NCBI GenBank assembly: GCA_026014545.1
Contig: JAOZIH010000001.1
Span: 62,001 to 126,000 of the forward strand
Source of the DNA: Candidatus Bathyarchaeota archaeon
GTDB lineage: Archaea > Thermoproteota > Bathyarchaeia > Bathyarchaeales > Bathycorpusculaceae
Reading direction: 5' to 3'
Length of the DNA stretch: 64,000 nt
The notes beneath the pieces were generated by a model. That model was given only the letters and a program-made list of their open reading frames with translations. It did no database searches and had not been told where the DNA came from. Positions 1-9,717 of the stretch are shown piece by piece. Position numbers and translations under genes: made by a program. Positions within the stretch are counted from its first letter, which is position 1. Each line of letters opens with the position of its first letter.

Positions 1-1284
1 TTATGGGTAGAATCTGCGTGTGGTTCTTGGAAATGGAATGGCGTCTATGATGTTCTCTAAATCAAGCATCCAAGTTAGCAGTCTTTCAAGCCCTAAGCCG
101 AAGCCTACATGCGGCACAGTACCATAGCGACGGAGGTCCAAGTACCAGTCGTAATCTTCTTCCTTCAAGCCCATTTCGCGTATTCGCCGAATCAACGTGT
201 CCTTGTCGTCTTCTCTGACGCCGCCCGTGGATATCTCGCCTATCCTTGGAACCAGCATGTCCACTGACATGGCAATTTCAGGATGCTCTCGGTAAGTTTT
301 GCAGTAAAACGCTTTCACCGCCGCTGGATAATCATATATGAAGAAGGGCTTGTTGAATTCTTCAGCCAGTGCTTTCTCGTCGTCATAGCCGAAGTCGTCG
401 CCCCACTTGAGGGCAGACCCTTTCTTGGCGAGTCTCTCAACTGCTTCGGTGTAGGTTATTCTCGGGAAAGGCGTCTTAACAGACGACAGTTTGGTAACGT
501 CAGCGCCTAATTCTTCAAGCTGTTTCTTGCACTTATCAGCGGTTTGCTGGCAGATATACGCTAAGAGCTCTTCTTCGAAGCGCATCAAGTCATGCATGTC
601 GGCAAACGGCCATTCGCCTTCAATGTGCCAGTACTCTGTTAAATGCCTAATTGTGCGGCTTTTTTCAGCGCGGAACGAAGGCGCAATACAGTAAACCTTC
701 TCTAACGAGTAAATTAGGATTTCAAGGTAAAGCTGCGAGCTCTGCGTTAGATAGAGGTCTTGGTCAAAATACTTTAAGCCGAAAAGAGTTGAGCCGCCTT
801 CCACGGCTGCGGAGATGAACATGGGCGGGGAAACTTCTGTGAAATCTTGGCTTTTGAAGAATTCGCGAGTGAACCCCAAAACATTAGCTCGAATCTTCAT
901 TATAAGATTCATGCGGCGACTACGCAGCCACAAGTGGCGGACATCTCGGATGAACTGCTCACTCTTGTCTTTAGTTATGGGGAAAAGCTCAGCCAAGCCA
1001 ATAATAGATATGGCCTCAGCGACAATTTCGTAGCCGCCAGGCGCGCGCGGGTCAGACTTAACGGTGCCCTCAAGCGTCAAGGAAGATTCAATCGTCAATC
1101 GTTCCGCTTCACTCCACGCGGCGCTGTCCTTTCTAACGGTACACTGAATAACGCCTGTTGAATCTCGGATAAGTAGGAAAATCATTGTTTTTCCTTCTCG
1201 TTTACGGTAAACCCATCCTCTAACAGCAACTTTTTTGCCATCGCAGCAGCCGTCAAGGACCTCGCGAATCTTCACCAAAGTCAT
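1..1284 (-). CDS. asnS: Asparaginyl-tRNA synthetase (class IIb)
   Basis: Charges tRNA-Asn with asparagine in the cytosol. The 427-residue protein has an N-terminal OB-fold anticodon-binding domain (about residues 15-100) and a class II catalytic core. Motif 2 reads FRAEKSRTIRHLTEYW; the KSRT-RHL form is typical of AsnRS, whereas archaeal AspRS has EHNT in this position. Motif 3 is GFGLGLERLL near the C-terminus. The gene is complete although its stop codon is the first three bases of the window. The ATG is preceded by a GGGAG ribosome-binding site and a TATA-like CTTAAAATAG farther upstream. Having a dedicated AsnRS suggests direct charging rather than only the transamidation route. The remaining alternative, an AspRS-like asparagine synthetase paralogue, is less likely given the tRNA-binding domain. 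Confidence 0.93.
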   Translation of the reverse strand: MTLVKIREVLDGCCDGKKVAVRGWVYRKREGKTMIFLLIRDSTGVIQCTVRKDSAAWSEAERLTIESSLTLEGTVKSDPRAPGGYEIVAEAISIIGLAELFPITKDKSEQFIRDVRHLWLRSRRMNLIMKIRANVLGFTREFFKSQDFTEVSPPMFISAAVEGGSTLFGLKYFDQDLYLTQSSQLYLEILIYSLEKVYCIAPSFRAEKSRTIRHLTEYWHIEGEWPFADMHDLMRFEEELLAYICQQTADKCKKQLEELGADVTKLSSVKTPFPRITYTEAVERLAKKGSALKWGDDFGYDDEKALAEEFNKPFFIYDYPAAVKAFYCKTYREHPEIAMSVDMLVPRIGEISTGGVREDDKDTLIRRIREMGLKEEDYDWYLDLRRYGTVPHVGFGLGLERLLTWMLDLENIIDAIPFPRTTRRFYP

Positions 1285-1509
1285 TTTGCATCAACTGCTC
1301 CCTTTAGGTATTACGTTCAAACCTAAATTCCTATCTATTTTAAGCTTTAAACTTAACGTGAAATAACAAAGAAAAAGAATAAATCGAAAACGGCTGACAA
1401 ACAACTGTACAAGCCAGAAATTATACGCGCTTCCTAAATCCTCTGCCTTTTAAACAGTAAGGCAATAGAAAAAAAGAAAGGGAAAGAATCTCGGCGTCTG
1501 CTATTGCAG

Positions 1510-4059
1510 TTATGACCGCTTTCGGAGCACCAGTATGTTTATGATTGTGGCTACGATGATCACAATGATTATGCCAATTACTGCAGGCACAAAGTATATG
1601 TCCGCGATAGACTCGGCAGCGGTTGGCGGCGCTTCAGTGGCTGGCGGCGCTTCCTCTACATAGACAGCTGTTTCTGCATGCGAGCCGTAGTATGCCTTGG
1701 AGCCTGCGAAGCGTGCGATAATGGTGTACTTGCCGGGCACAGGCGGATCAAACGTGGCACTGTAGAAGCCAGACCCATCGCTTGTTGTTCTGGCAACCTC
1801 ATAATAGTTGTTGTTGGGATCAAGCACCTCGATGATGACTTCAACGCCCTTCACGTTAGCTGGGCATGGGAATTGCTTGTAGACGTAGAGCATCCAGTCA
1901 CTCATCGACTCGTCCGCCACGGCAGGCACGCCGTTCGGGAACCTCATAGCCAACGCTGGACTCTTCGTACCAGGCGAAACATCAGTGACCATACCTTTTA
2001 CGAGGATTTTGCTGCCGTGCGTAGCGATTTCAGGTGAAGCCTCAACAGTGGTTTTGCTTGGACCCTTGCCAATGGCGTAAATGCGCTGGTCATACGTGTC
2101 CATGGTTGCGATTATGCTGTCGCCGATAATTGCTGCGCCACCCCAGCGGGTCTGACGGAACATGCCATTAACGCGCCATATTACTTCGCCTGTTTCAGCG
2201 TCGAGGCATACGAAGGGTGCACCGCGGGGTATCGGGTTTTCTGCTGAGTGCTCCGTGTGGCCCATATAGATTTTGCCGTCTGCGATGATGGCTATCCATG
2301 CCCACCAGTAATTGCCTGTCACAGGCTCGGTATATTGATCGTCCAATTTGTATGTCCAGAGGGTGTCTCCTGTTTCGAGGTCGTAGCAGTAGAGTATGCC
2401 AGCTACGCCCGTGGAGTATAGTTTGCCGTAAGCGAAGAACCATGAGTGCTCGATAGCGCCGGCGCCGTAAGCGTTCAAGAAGTGTTCAGAATCGGTTTCC
2501 CAGAGGAAAGATCCTGTTTCTGTGCTGAAAGCGTAGTGCTTCCTAAGCTCTTTAGCCCACAATGCGATGATACCGTTTTCAGCTTCGTTAGTTGCGCCTA
2601 CGAAGTGTAAAGTGACTTGCGCGTCGCTCCAAACGGCGGGAGCTTCCCACCATTTGTCGAATAATGTTGACGTGGAAGTTGAAGCAGCATTCAAGCCTTT
2701 GAGGTTTAATGCCCAAACGCGCACATCAGTTTGGTTGAAGGATATCGTAACTATGCGGTCTTCAGGATAGATTTTCGTTGTGGTAGCGAAGCCGCCCACG
2801 CTGAAAGGTGTTAAGCCCGCCGGGATAGAAACGTTCCAAGAGTAGCATCTAGGATCAGAGGCGTTAATGGTTGAGCCGGAAACAAGCTGGCCTCCCCAGA
2901 AGTTGCTCCAACTGCCGCCGGTTGTTGGGTCAATCGCGAAACCTGGAGCGGTTTGCCCAGCTGCCGTCGAATTCCAGAGAGCCATCCAGCGATTAGCATA
3001 GTCTATCTGATAAATGAGGATCTCGCCGCTTGGACCGAAAACGCGCGTTCCAGAGGGCATGTTAATCATCGTGTAAGTCCATTCTCCAGTGAATGGGTCA
3101 TATGCTTTCCATGTCGAGCCGCCGCTTGTATCCCAGAGGTAGGTGTAGATGCCGTCATAGTTGTAGCTGTTGAAGTAGAAGACTTGCCCGAAAGAGAGCA
3201 CAGTGTTGTTTCTGAACCAAAGCTCTTCGCCTGTATGCAGATCAACCGCGACGATGCCTTTTTGACCTGCGTAGTCATCGTCTCTGTTGTAGTATAGAAC
3301 GCCGTATAGTATGACTGAATCTATGAATTTGCCCGCGTATGCGTCGCCTGTCTCAGATGCTGCGGGCACGCCAGTCCATAGGCCTCCGGCTAATCCTCCA
3401 CTAGTAAGCGGCTTTGTCCACAGCACATGCGCGGTCTCGGGTGCGTCGTCATTGTACAAAGCGAACGAGTTGTCAGGTCGCTGCACCCAGTTTCCAGAGA
3501 TTGAGTACCATTCGCGGAGCTGCGGGTCAATGGGTCGTGTCCAGTATTCTGATGGAAGTGGCATGCCTGGATACTCTGGTCGTGGCGTTTCGGTTACAAC
3601 AAGCTCTATTGTGTCGCTGGTGGCGGCTTCAACTACCGTTCCTGCGAGAATTAGAATGCCTCTTTCAAAGTCAAAGTAGGTGCTCGGGAACGCTTGCTCA
3701 GGAAAGTGAGCGGTCAGTTTGTATGTACCAGCTACGTTGGGTATGAATATTACTGCAGTTCCGCCTGTTGAGTCTGTTCTCGCAGGCCCTAACGTTTGGC
3801 TGGTGCCATCTGGCTTGACAACTGTCACCGTTAAACCTGTCCACCCATCCTGTGGGTAACCTAGCTGCTGCATAACGCCGAATCGTATCAGCACTTCTTG
3901 GCCGACGCCTACGGGATTAGGCACAGCATCGACAAAGGCGAAAGTTTTCATCCTTGCTGCTTGCGCTTTGATCGGTAAAACGACAAACGCAGAAGCCATA
4001 ATTAGTAGCAGAAACAAAGCAACCGTAGCACTAACAATTCTCCTTCTCCTATAAGTCAT
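1510..4059 (-). CDS. Secreted PQQ-type beta-propeller protein, membrane anchored (paralogue 1)
   Basis: An 849-residue exported protein of unknown function. It has an N-terminal signal peptide (RRRR then a hydrophobic run ending near AQA), an Ig-like domain (about 35-130), a large central region of PQQ/WD-like propeller repeats with recurring TGE-x-x-W and YCYDLETGDTLW-type strands, a second Ig-like domain (about 690-810) and a C-terminal transmembrane helix ending in RKRS. The topology implies an extracellular protein tethered to the membrane. No quinoprotein dehydrogenase catalytic motif is evident, so a binding or surface-layer role is an inference. The ATG follows a GGAGA site. It is the first of two tandem paralogues, with a third at 28080-30665, and a 129-bp tract is identical to paralogue 2. 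Confidence 0.85.
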   Translation of the reverse strand: MTYRRRRIVSATVALFLLLIMASAFVVLPIKAQAARMKTFAFVDAVPNPVGVGQEVLIRFGVMQQLGYPQDGWTGLTVTVVKPDGTSQTLGPARTDSTGGTAVIFIPNVAGTYKLTAHFPEQAFPSTYFDFERGILILAGTVVEAATSDTIELVVTETPRPEYPGMPLPSEYWTRPIDPQLREWYSISGNWVQRPDNSFALYNDDAPETAHVLWTKPLTSGGLAGGLWTGVPAASETGDAYAGKFIDSVILYGVLYYNRDDDYAGQKGIVAVDLHTGEELWFRNNTVLSFGQVFYFNSYNYDGIYTYLWDTSGGSTWKAYDPFTGEWTYTMINMPSGTRVFGPSGEILIYQIDYANRWMALWNSTAAGQTAPGFAIDPTTGGSWSNFWGGQLVSGSTINASDPRCYSWNVSIPAGLTPFSVGGFATTTKIYPEDRIVTISFNQTDVRVWALNLKGLNAASTSTSTLFDKWWEAPAVWSDAQVTLHFVGATNEAENGIIALWAKELRKHYAFSTETGSFLWETDSEHFLNAYGAGAIEHSWFFAYGKLYSTGVAGILYCYDLETGDTLWTYKLDDQYTEPVTGNYWWAWIAIIADGKIYMGHTEHSAENPIPRGAPFVCLDAETGEVIWRVNGMFRQTRWGGAAIIGDSIIATMDTYDQRIYAIGKGPSKTTVEASPEIATHGSKILVKGMVTDVSPGTKSPALAMRFPNGVPAVADESMSDWMLYVYKQFPCPANVKGVEVIIEVLDPNNNYYEVARTTSDGSGFYSATFDPPVPGKYTIIARFAGSKAYYGSHAETAVYVEEAPPATEAPPTAAESIADIYFVPAVIGIIIVIIVATIINILVLRKRS
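1867..1995. repeat. 129-bp tract identical to 4649-4777
   Basis: Read by eye, these 129 bases match positions 4649-4777 without a mismatch, inside the C-terminal Ig-like domain of PQQ paralogues 1 and 2. The flanking sequence diverges at many positions, including silent ones. This is the pattern expected from recent gene conversion between tandem copies. Confidence 0.85.
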
Positions 4060-4084
4060 TTCTGTTTTCTCCTAACCTTTATTT

Positions 4085-4100
4085 GGCGTCTTCCAACGCC
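4085..4100 (-). promoter_or_regulatory. Leader hairpin of PQQ paralogue 1
   Basis: A perfect 5-bp inverted repeat, GGCGT-N6-ACGCC, lies a few bases upstream of the GGAGA ribosome-binding site. A hairpin of different sequence occupies the same place before paralogues 2 and 3. It could be an RNA stem in the 5' UTR or a protein-binding site; the sequence cannot distinguish these. Confidence 0.45.
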
Positions 4101-4648
4101 ATTCCTAATCTTCTGAAGCGATGACTTATTAAACTTTTCTAACAATAACCATTTTCGATTCTGAGATTAAAATTTAAATCGCATTACTTACATTTATTTT
4201 TTAAACAAAATGTTACGTGCGCTTAGGGTTGCTTCGCTTTCAACTTACAGGGCAAGTAAACAAAAAAATAGGGGAAATTTTATTGGTTTTCGACTGTTTA
4301 CCGTTTCCGAAGCATTAGAATTAGTATCAGCCCAATGACGACTATTGCAACTATCGCTGCCGAACCTAGGCCCAAAACGTACGTGTCAGTCATTGACGCT
4401 GGTGTAGGCGTAGCCGCAGGAGCAAGTGGTGCTTCCTCAACGTATATGGCGGTCTTCGCGAATGAGCCATAATACGCCTTTGAGCCTGGGAACCTTGCGA
4501 TTACCGTGTACTCTCCTGGAACAGGCGGCTCAAAGGTCAATCTGAAGAAGCCGCTGTCGTCAGTTGTGGTTCGGCCAACCTCGTAGTAGTTCTTGTTCGG
4601 GTCATATACTTCGACAATGACTTCGACGCCTTTAACGTCTGCTGGCCG

Positions 4649-4777
4649 TGGGAATTGCTTGTAGACGTAGAGCATCCAGTCACTCATCGACTCGTCCGCC
4701 ACGGCAGGCACGCCGTTCGGGAACCTCATAGCCAACGCTGGACTCTTCGTACCAGGCGAAACATCAGTGACCATACC
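4649..4777. repeat. 129-bp tract identical to 1867-1995
   Basis: Partner of the identical tract in PQQ paralogue 1. Immediately outside the tract the two copies differ (for example TTTTACGAGG against CTCCACGAGG), giving sharp conversion boundaries. Confidence 0.85.
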
Positions 4778-6480
4778 CTCCACGAGGACTTTGCTGCCGT
4801 GCGTAGAAACTTTCGGAGATGCGGAAACTGAGGTAGCGCTTGGACCCTTACCTAATGCGAATATGAGCAGGTCGTAGGTGTCCATTTTTACGATTATGCT
4901 GTCTCCGATAAAGCCGCGTCCGCCCCAGTCGGTTCCACGGACAAGACCGTTAGCTCGCCATATTACTTCCCCCTGTAGTGGCGTTAAGGCAGACGTATGG
5001 TGCGCCTCGTGGCAGTGGATTGTTGTCTGAGTGTGCACTGTGCCGCAGGTAGATTTTGCCGTCAACGATGAAGTCAACGCGGATGTTCCAGTTGTTGCTC
5101 CATAGGATTTCGTTGTAGGGGTCGTAGGCCTCGTAGCTCCATAATTTCTCGCCTGTTTTGGCGTCATAGCAGTCTACTATGCCCTTGGTGCCGTGCGTGT
5201 AGACTTTGCCGTCGTGGATGATAGTCCATGTCTCGAGATAGCTTAAGTAGTGTTCAGGCGGCTCAGTTGGGCCCCACATGTACTCGCCTGTATCCAGGTT
5301 GTAGCAGTAGTTTGTGCCTAACTCTTTCATGTGTACTACGAAAACGCGGTCTTTCACACCTACGCGTGTGTAGCCCACGGTTACGTTGCCCGGCGGCACG
5401 TTATGGGTTTTATTGTATAGTAAGCGTCCCTCTTCGCCTGGTTTCAGGCTTATTGCCCAAATGGTGAAGGGCGGGTTGTTGAATGCTTCGCCGCCAAAGC
5501 CATAGGTGTTCCTGTAATAGCCGATTACCAAGTCTAGCGGTATGTAGTAACTTGGGCTTCCAGGTAAACCTGTTGGGATGGTCTTGTTCCATTGGTAGCC
5601 GTTAAGCCCCAGAGGAGTAGCACTTGTTACAGGGACAGGGCCTACCGCATTAATCACTTTGCCCTGCGGTCGCCATGAGCCGAATTGCGGGCTGTTTTCG
5701 GTTGTACCCCAGTAAGCGCTGATTACCGCAGTGGAGTTCCACATTGCTATCCAACCTGCTACTTGATTAATTTGGTATCTTAATAGCTCACCCATTGGAC
5801 CAACAACCGTGGTGCCGCTTGGAATGTTTGTCATCGTAAACAGCCAGCGTCCGTCTGTGATGTCAAAGGCGTGCCAGTTAGTGACGCCTCCAACCGTTTC
5901 TGATGTCCACAGGTAAGCGAAGGCGCCTTGAACATTGTACGAGTTGAACTCCATCACTTGACCGAAAGATAGTGTTTGGCGAGTCCCATTAGGCGGAATA
6001 AGCGCGCGCTTCCACAGTTCTTCGCCAGTGTGTATATCGACCGCAACCACGTAATTGTCAACGGCGGTGCCGCCTATAGTGTTAAACTTGTTGTAGAAGA
6101 CTTTCCCGTTAATGATCACTGTGCCAGAGAATTTGCCTTCATATGCGTCTCCGCAGAAATATGAGTAATCGCCAAGCGGTGCCCCAACGAGACCTCCTCC
6201 CTCTATCGGCTTTGTCCAGAGAACATGGGCTGTTTCCGGCGCGTCTTCATTGCCAGGCTCAATCGACCCAGCTAGTGTGTCCTGGAATTGATAGATGCCC
6301 AGCCAGTTTCCGCAGATGTTCTTCCATTCCCTAAACTGTGCGTCCACGGGGCGCGTCCAGTATTCTGTTGGAAGCGGCGCGCTAGGATAGATGGGTATCG
6401 GTTCGGGCAGAACCTCGAGCTCTAATATTGGGCTGTCGCCGGCTTCGAAATATATGTTATATCGCTGGCCTCCAGCAGTA

Positions 6481-6593
6481 AAGTTGTACCATTGTGCGGG
6501 GAAGTGTGTTTGCAGCTTGTAGGTGCCTGGCATGTCAGGTATGAATACGTAGCCTGTGCCGCCTGTTGAGTCAGTGCGGAACGGGCCAAGCGT
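6481..6593. repeat. 113-bp tract identical (inverted) to 28350-28462
   Basis: The coding strand here matches 28350-28462 with no mismatch over 113 bp, covering part of the N-terminal Ig-like domain of PQQ paralogues 2 and 3, which lie about 22 kb apart in opposite orientation. Neighbouring codons differ silently. Gene conversion between the inverted copies is the simplest explanation. Confidence 0.85.
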
Positions 6594-6881
6594 TGTAGTG
6601 GTGCCATCAGGCTTAGTAACAGTAACAGTCAAACCTGACCAGCTGTCCCGTGTGATCTGTAATTGCTGGGTAATTCCAATGTGCAGCAGGGTCTCTTGTC
6701 CTACGCCGACGGGGTTAGGTGTAGCGCCGATGAAAGGGTATGTTTTTTGATTGCCTACAAGTTGTCCGGCAGCTGGTAAAGCTGCAAGAGCAATTGACAC
6801 TGCAGTATTAGAATCAGAGAAAGGGCAGCGGCGGCAGTCTCTTTCGAGATTGCCATTCTCTCCATTCTCCTACAGTTTTAT

Positions 6882-6895
6882 GCGATTTACATCGC
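6882..6895 (-). promoter_or_regulatory. Leader hairpin of PQQ paralogue 2
   Basis: GCGAT-N4-ATCGC inverted repeat in the leader of paralogue 2. On the coding strand it follows a TATA-like AATTTAAAAGG and precedes GGAG. The same arms, with loop bases GTAA here and GCAA there, and the same surrounding order occur before paralogue 3. Confidence 0.5.
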
Positions 6896-7144
6896 AGTTT
6901 TCTCATTTGCACTTATTTGCCTTTTAAATTTTTCCAGCCGCAAACAAACATGGCAGAGTTACGTAAAGTTGACACTTAAAGGCAATTCTAAGGATGACGC
7001 GGCTGTGCTGTTTGGCGAATAACCTTAGGCTGCTTCACGGATTTCTGCATAAAATAAATTTAGCGCATACTTAACACTAAATAATTAGCGCGTAATGATA
7101 TTAAACAAAAGCATGTGGTAGCTTAATGATGGTGTTGAAGCAAG

Positions 7145-7789
7145 TTGCCGTTTATCTATGATTTTCCACTTTTCTTGATATCCATCGTTTTCATTTCTCT
7201 ATCAGGCGTGCTCTTGCCGGGACCGTTATTTGCAGTTACGGTTGCAAAGGCGGTGAGAAGTAAAACTGCAGGAGCTATTATCGCGCTTGGTCATGGAATA
7301 GTCGAATTTCCATTAATCTTTCTGCTTTATTTTGGGCTAAACCAATTCACAGCCATCCCGGAAGCGGTGCATATCGCGGTGGGGCTGGTTGGAGGTTTAC
7401 TTATGATGCTTACAGGTGTGCAAGCCTTCAGAAACCGAAACAGAACCAACGAAACTCATAGAGGTTTAAGCAGAGATTCCATCGTGGCGGGTGCATGGAC
7501 GACTGCTGCGAACGCGGGGTTCATTTTGTGGTGGTTAACGATTGGTCTCGCATTGATAATGAACGCAAAGCTATTTGGACTGCTGGGGTTTTCCATATTC
7601 GCAGTAGTCCACTGGCTTTGCGATTTTGCGTGGTACACGCTTGTGGCTGTGCTTATTTTCAAGTCGCAGCGCTTCTGGACTAAAAAAATGCATCAGGGTA
7701 TCACCTTTTTCTGCGTGGCAGTATTCTTATTTTTCGGTGCATGGTTTTTTAGCTCAGCGTTATGGCAAGCTATTATGGCGGTAACATAA
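7145..7789 (+). CDS. LysE/RhtB-family amino acid exporter
   Basis: A 214-residue integral membrane protein with about six hydrophobic segments. The N-terminal SLSGVLLPGPLFAVTVAKAV is the LysE family signature, where GPLF-x-x-x-x-x-A marks the first helix. Such proteins export amino acids or related small metabolites by proton antiport; the substrate cannot be read here. A TGA in frame at 7136-7138 forces a start at or after the TTG at 7145, which is preceded by GGTG at a spacing of about ten bases. The gene stands 16 bases before a macrodomain gene in the same direction and is probably co-transcribed with it. Confidence 0.8.
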   Translation: MPFIYDFPLFLISIVFISLSGVLLPGPLFAVTVAKAVRSKTAGAIIALGHGIVEFPLIFLLYFGLNQFTAIPEAVHIAVGLVGGLLMMLTGVQAFRNRNRTNETHRGLSRDSIVAGAWTTAANAGFILWWLTIGLALIMNAKLFGLLGFSIFAVVHWLCDFAWYTLVAVLIFKSQRFWTKKMHQGITFFCVAVFLFFGAWFFSSALWQAIMAVT

Positions 7790-7805
7790 AAAGGAGGCCT
7801 GTAAA

Positions 7806-8372
7806 ATGGCAGAGGAGTTTCCGGTCGGAAAAGCGGTTATACGCCTAGTGAAAGGCGATATAACAGAAATGGAAAAGGACGCCATAGTCAACGCTGCCAA
7901 CTCTTCACTTATGGGTGGAGGCGGAGTAGACGGCGCGATACACCGCAAAGGAGGACCAAAAATCCTTGAAGAATGCAAAAAAATACGTGCCACAGAATGG
8001 CCAAATGGGCTTCCCGTGGGTAAAGCGGTTATCACAAGCGCCGGTAACCTTAAGGCTAAATACGTTATTCACACGGTTGGGCCTATATGGCGTGGAGGCG
8101 ACTACGGCGAGGCTGAATTATTGACGCAAGCTTACCAGAATTCGCTGAGGCTTGCTGTGGCTAAAGGGTTGAAATCGATAGCTTTTCCTGCTATAAGCAC
8201 AGGCGCTTACGGCTACCCCGTTGAAACCGCTTGCCAAATAGCCTTAACCGCGGTGAAAGATTTTCTGCAAAAAGAAGACGGCTTAGACGAGGTTGTTTTT
8301 GTTTTATTTTCGGAAAGTGCATTTAGAATCTATTCAGATAAAGCTAAAGAAATATTTTCAGAACATCACTAA
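7806..8372 (+). CDS. Macrodomain protein (ADP-ribose hydrolase-like)
   Basis: A 188-residue single macrodomain covering nearly the whole protein. The diagnostic elements are present: DAIVNAANSSLMGGGGVDGAIH near residues 25-50 (shown shortened: NAANSSL and GGGGVDGAIH), then VIHTVGPIW and AFPAISTGAYGYP. This layout matches the YmdB/MacroD class, which hydrolyses O-acetyl-ADP-ribose or removes ADP-ribose from proteins. The start ATG has a strong AGGAGG site eight to ten bases upstream. It probably shares a transcript with the LysE-type exporter, although no functional link is evident. Substrate specificity is not determined. Confidence 0.9.
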   Translation: MAEEFPVGKAVIRLVKGDITEMEKDAIVNAANSSLMGGGGVDGAIHRKGGPKILEECKKIRATEWPNGLPVGKAVITSAGNLKAKYVIHTVGPIWRGGDYGEAELLTQAYQNSLRLAVAKGLKSIAFPAISTGAYGYPVETACQIALTAVKDFLQKEDGLDEVVFVLFSESAFRIYSDKAKEIFSEHH

Positions 8373-8479
8373 TGCAAGTGGCACTATGACCTAAAAATTG
8401 AATAACCGTGACAAAAATAGAGCAGCGCAAATTTTTTCACGACAGCTTGCTCTTGACATAGAAAACTTGCAAGGGCGCC

Positions 8480-8534
8480 TTCATATTTAGCGCATATTAG
8501 AAATTCATTGCAGAAACCTATAGAGGGCAGGTCT
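8480..8534 (+). repeat. Dispersed intergenic repeat, copy 1
   Basis: Shares with copies near 26385, 26450 and 49288 (inverted) the order TTCATATTT-x-GC, TATTAG, TTCATTGCAGAAACC, TAGAGGG and GGTCT. It lies between convergent genes ending at 8372 and 8664. It has no open frame and no terminal inverted repeats that I can see. A short TAGA/TCTA stem could form at its 3' end. Confidence 0.75.
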
Positions 8535-8663
8535 ACTCGCAAATGGCAACAGGCTCAATTAAAAGCGCATGAAGCAAACGGGCAAGATGCTATAAGCGCA
8601 GGTATTTTGCAAAATGAAATTTTTAATCGATTTTTCTGGGGAAAGATCCGCTAAAAAATTAGG

Positions 8664-9692
8664 TTAATCTCTGTTTGGCTCGATGATTATTTTTAGAGAT
8701 TCCTTTGCTTCCGCCATTAATCGGAAGCCTTCTGCTGCTTGCTTGATGCCGAATCTATGAGTGACCATATCTGCGACATTTAGTTTCTTTTGAGCCAGGA
8801 CTGCCAATGCTTCTTCGAGATCTCGTGGTGCAGCGCCATAACTGGTTTTTAGTGTTATCTCATCTCGCCAAAACGCGGTTATGGGTACAGGAATTTTGAC
8901 AGTTGGGTCAGGCACAGCAAAGAATAAAATTGTTCCGCCTTTGTCCACGCACTCTAACGCTGTTAGAGCAGCTTGCGTGGCGCCTGTGCATATCACCACT
9001 TGGTCAGCTAATCGTCCATCATTGAGCTCTTTCACTCTTTGCGGAATATTTTCTGCTGCATTTATGGTGTGGTGAGCACCGAATTTCTTCGCTAGGCTTA
9101 GACGATGCGGATTTATGTCTGTAGCTATTATCTTGTGGACACCTTTGAATTTTGCTAATTGCACGTGTAATAACCCGGCAATGCCGCTGCCGATAATTAG
9201 CAGCGCGTCATCTTCTCGGATTGCGGCGAGCCTTTGCCCTCTGATAACACACGCCAAGGGCTCGATGAATGTTCCTTCATCATATGTCATATCCGCTGGG
9301 AGCCTGTACACACCATGCTCAACATTTATTGAGGGCACACGAATGTACTGAGCAAAGCCGCCTGGAAAATAATTTGTTGTATGGAGTGTTTCGCAGGCTG
9401 TGTGGTGCCCACGCAGGCAGTAATGGCATTTGCCGCAAGGCACATGATGCGATACAAAAACGCGTTCGCCCACTTTGTACCCTTTAACTTTGGCGCCCAC
9501 TTTCTCGATTATGCCTGCTGCTTCATGGCCTAAAACTCTCGGCGCCTTTGGGACTCGGTACCATTCGGTGACGTCGCTTCCGCAGATGCCGCAAGCCATA
9601 ACTTTGACTAGCATTTCGTCCTCAGCGATTTCAGGGATTGGCATTTCTTGGATTCTTACATTTCTGTTGTTGTAGTAAATGGCGGCAAGCAT
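8664..9692 (-). CDS. Zinc-dependent medium-chain alcohol dehydrogenase
   Basis: A 342-residue MDR-family dehydrogenase. The catalytic zinc ligand region is ACGICGSD (about residues 34-41) with GHEAAG following. The structural zinc lobe is CGKC-x2-C-x6-C (residues about 92-106). The Rossmann fold has LIIGSGIAGLLHVQLAK at about residue 165. The family oxidises secondary alcohols, polyols or threonine with NAD(P). It lies 26 bases after an LsrF-like aldolase gene in the same direction, so the likely substrate is a polyol or sugar-derived alcohol feeding that enzyme; this is inference. Threonine or sorbitol dehydrogenase are the closest named alternatives. Confidence 0.88.
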   Translation of the reverse strand: MLAAIYYNNRNVRIQEMPIPEIAEDEMLVKVMACGICGSDVTEWYRVPKAPRVLGHEAAGIIEKVGAKVKGYKVGERVFVSHHVPCGKCHYCLRGHHTACETLHTTNYFPGGFAQYIRVPSINVEHGVYRLPADMTYDEGTFIEPLACVIRGQRLAAIREDDALLIIGSGIAGLLHVQLAKFKGVHKIIATDINPHRLSLAKKFGAHHTINAAENIPQRVKELNDGRLADQVVICTGATQAALTALECVDKGGTILFFAVPDPTVKIPVPITAFWRDEITLKTSYGAAPRDLEEALAVLAQKKLNVADMVTHRFGIKQAAEGFRLMAEAKESLKIIIEPNRD

Positions 9693-9717
9693 GGGTTCAC
9701 CAAAAAAAAGGAAGCGG

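Larger units (their letters stand above)
4298..6856 (-). pseudogene. PQQ-type beta-propeller protein with two frameshifts (paralogue 2)
   Basis: A full-length relative of the genes at 1510-4059 and 28080-30665, but broken twice. The expected start is the ATG at 6856, encoding MAISKETAAAALSLILIL. The frame is then lost by one missing base near 6801, and the rest of the signal peptide (VSIALAALPAAG) continues in another frame from 6800. A second break lies at a run of five C (4969-4973, GGGGG on the coding strand). Dropping one G restores TGEVIW, as in the intact paralogue; without it translation ends at 4950. The C-terminal part, with Ig-like domain and RKR-terminated membrane helix, runs to 4298. 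If both indels are real, no anchored, exported product can be made. Assembly error at the homopolymer remains possible; two hits in one gene make it less so. Confidence 0.75.

Noticed and set aside
1510-4059. Quinoprotein alcohol dehydrogenase
   Set aside because: Propeller blades are present but the disulfide, calcium and catalytic aspartate motifs of PQQ dehydrogenases are not seen.
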